Assembly (NCBI GenBank): GCA_026394095.1
Contig: JAPKYY010000828.1
Location: 5,725-13,432, forward strand
DNA length: 7,708 nt
Direction: 5' to 3'
Origin: Acidobacteriota bacterium
GTDB lineage: Bacteria > Acidobacteriota > Terriglobia > Bryobacterales > Bryobacteraceae
Shown: positions 6,832 through 7,708 of the stretch, one piece after another
Layout: the number at the start of each line of letters is the position of its first letter
Numbering within the stretch: the stretch's first letter is position 1
Notes under the pieces: model-generated
Database searches by the model: none
What the model was told of the DNA's origin: nothing
What the model saw: only the letters and a program-made list of their open reading frames with translations
Translations under genes and position numbers: made by a program

Positions 6832-7708
6832 ATGCACTTCAACGGAAAACATTTCATGATTCTCGGCCTCGCCAAAAGCGGTGTAGGCGCGATCCAGCTT
6901 TTGCGTTCGAAGGGCGCCAAAGTTACTGGTGTTGACAGTAGAAACATCTCCGACTTACCAATTGTGCAAAACCTTGTGGATAATTCGGAAATCTCATTTA
7001 GTCGAGACCGTGAGGCAGACCTCAAAGGCATCGATACCCTTGTTGTATCTCCCGGTGTGCCACTCAGCCACTCGCTCACTCAGGCCGCCTTGCATCGGGG
7101 CATCCCCGTCATCGGCGAGATCGAACTGGCGAGCGAATTCCTCAATGGACCCATCCTTGCCATCACAGGGTCCAACGGTAAAACAACAACGACTTCACTT
7201 GTAGGCCACATCCTCAAGTCAGCCGCTGTCCCCTCTCAAGTAGGCGGAAACATTGGGTTTGCCGCAACCGACATGATCGCCACCTCAAACTTCCTGCAGT
7301 GGAATGTCCTTGAGCTCTCGAGCTTCCAGCTCGAAACAATCCACGAATTCCACCCTCAGATTGCGGCGGTGCTCAACGTCACGCCCAACCACCTCGACCG
7401 CCACGGCTCCATCGAAGAATACGCAAAGGCCAAAGGAAACATTTTCCGCAATCAACGTTCTGGGGATTGGGCAGTCCTCAACGCCTCAAACCCAATTAGC
7501 AACAGCTACGAAACCAATGCGCAGGTCGCCCGCTTCTGCGGCGAATCAGCCCACGTATCTGGTAGCGAGATAGAACTCTTTGGCAAGCCGCTCATGCCAG
7601 TCGGTGAAATCCCTCTCCCTGGAGGACACAACCTCGAAAACGTAATGGCCGCTGCCACGCTCGCCTCGCTGGCTGGCGCATCCCACGAGTCGATCGCCTC
7701 AGCCGTCA
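6832..7708 (+). CDS. murD: UDP-N-acetylmuramoyl-L-alanine--D-glutamate ligase MurD, N-terminal part (cut by window end)
   Basis: The frame is open from ATG 6832 to the window end, giving the first 292 residues of a family usually about 450 long. MurD is a cytoplasmic ATP-dependent ligase that adds D-glutamate to UDP-MurNAc-L-Ala. Visible are the Rossmann-like start GKHFMILGLAKSGVGA at 5-20, VVSPGVP at 71-77, the P-loop GSNGKTTT at 113-120, ELSSFQLE at 161-168, NVTPNHLDRHGS at 182-193, the likely carbamylated lysine at 201 (YAKAKGNIF) and GGHNLENVMAA at 264-274, which opens the region before the C-terminal domain. No frameshift is seen. ATG 6832 matches the normal family N-terminus; an internal ATG at 6856 would remove the first beta strand. 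No Shine-Dalgarno sequence is visible in the six-base gap after mraY, so coupling to mraY is likely. Confidence 0.96.
   Translation, partial: MHFNGKHFMILGLAKSGVGAIQLLRSKGAKVTGVDSRNISDLPIVQNLVDNSEISFSRDREADLKGIDTLVVSPGVPLSHSLTQAALHRGIPVIGEIELASEFLNGPILAITGSNGKTTTTSLVGHILKSAAVPSQVGGNIGFAATDMIATSNFLQWNVLELSSFQLETIHEFHPQIAAVLNVTPNHLDRHGSIEEYAKAKGNIFRNQRSGDWAVLNASNPISNSYETNAQVARFCGESAHVSGSEIELFGKPLMPVGEIPLPGGHNLENVMAAATLASLAGASHESIASAV

Noticed and set aside
6856..6858. Internal ATG as an alternative murD start.
   Set aside because: Starting here would drop the NGKHF strand that belongs to the conserved Rossmann-like N-terminus; ATG 6832 gives the normal family start.
1..7708. Possible undescribed system, mobile element, CRISPR array or RNA gene.
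   Set aside because: Almost every base is accounted for by conserved rsmH, ftsL-like, ftsI, murE, murF, mraY and murD coding sequence; no direct repeat array, transposase, tRNA-like or riboswitch-like structure was seen.

Overview
The window is a continuous, all plus-strand segment of a bacterial division and cell wall (dcw) cluster. The order is the 3' end of rsmH, an ftsL-like gene, ftsI, murE, murF, mraY and the 5' part of murD. Every gene reads left to right and coding density is very high. The only gap longer than 30 bases is the 70 bases between ftsL and ftsI. No stretch of 300 bases lacks a gene, and I see no RNA gene, mobile element, CRISPR array or phage-like gene.

The composition is moderately GC-rich. 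The genes suggest a Gram-negative, meso-diaminopimelate-type bacterium: MurE carries the DNPR signature, and FtsI is a class B penicillin-binding protein with one C-terminal PASTA domain. A PASTA-bearing FtsI, this gene order and the overall protein character fit Acidobacteriota (Terriglobia-like) best. That assignment is inference from memory of such clusters, not a database result.

Layout: bases 1-200 encode the last 65 residues of RsmH (16S rRNA m4C1402 methyltransferase). Bases 225-725 encode a 166-residue single-pass membrane protein in the FtsL slot. Bases 719-773 form a 17-bp perfect inverted repeat followed by six T, a textbook intrinsic terminator or attenuator inside the cluster. 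Bases 796-2796 encode FtsI. Bases 2824-4347 (murE), 4344-5687 (murF), 5692-6825 (mraY) and 6832-7708 (murD, cut by the window end) are packed with overlaps or gaps of 27 bases or less.

The products act together. MurD, MurE and MurF build the UDP-MurNAc-pentapeptide in the cytoplasm (MurD adds D-Glu, MurE adds meso-DAP, MurF adds D-Ala-D-Ala). MraY moves the product onto undecaprenyl phosphate to make lipid I. FtsI cross-links the exported material at the septum, with FtsL as a likely divisome partner and activator. ftsW, murG, murC, ftsQ, ftsA and ftsZ would be expected to the right, and mraZ to the left.

I found no undescribed system here. The observation most worth a second look is the strong terminator-like hairpin whose left arm contains the ftsL stop codon, so transcription of ftsI and the mur genes may be attenuated. 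Smaller oddities are the long basic N-terminal tail of the FtsL-like protein, a substituted HTPD-type motif in MurE, a TTG start for murE, and the lack of Shine-Dalgarno sequences before mraY and murD.
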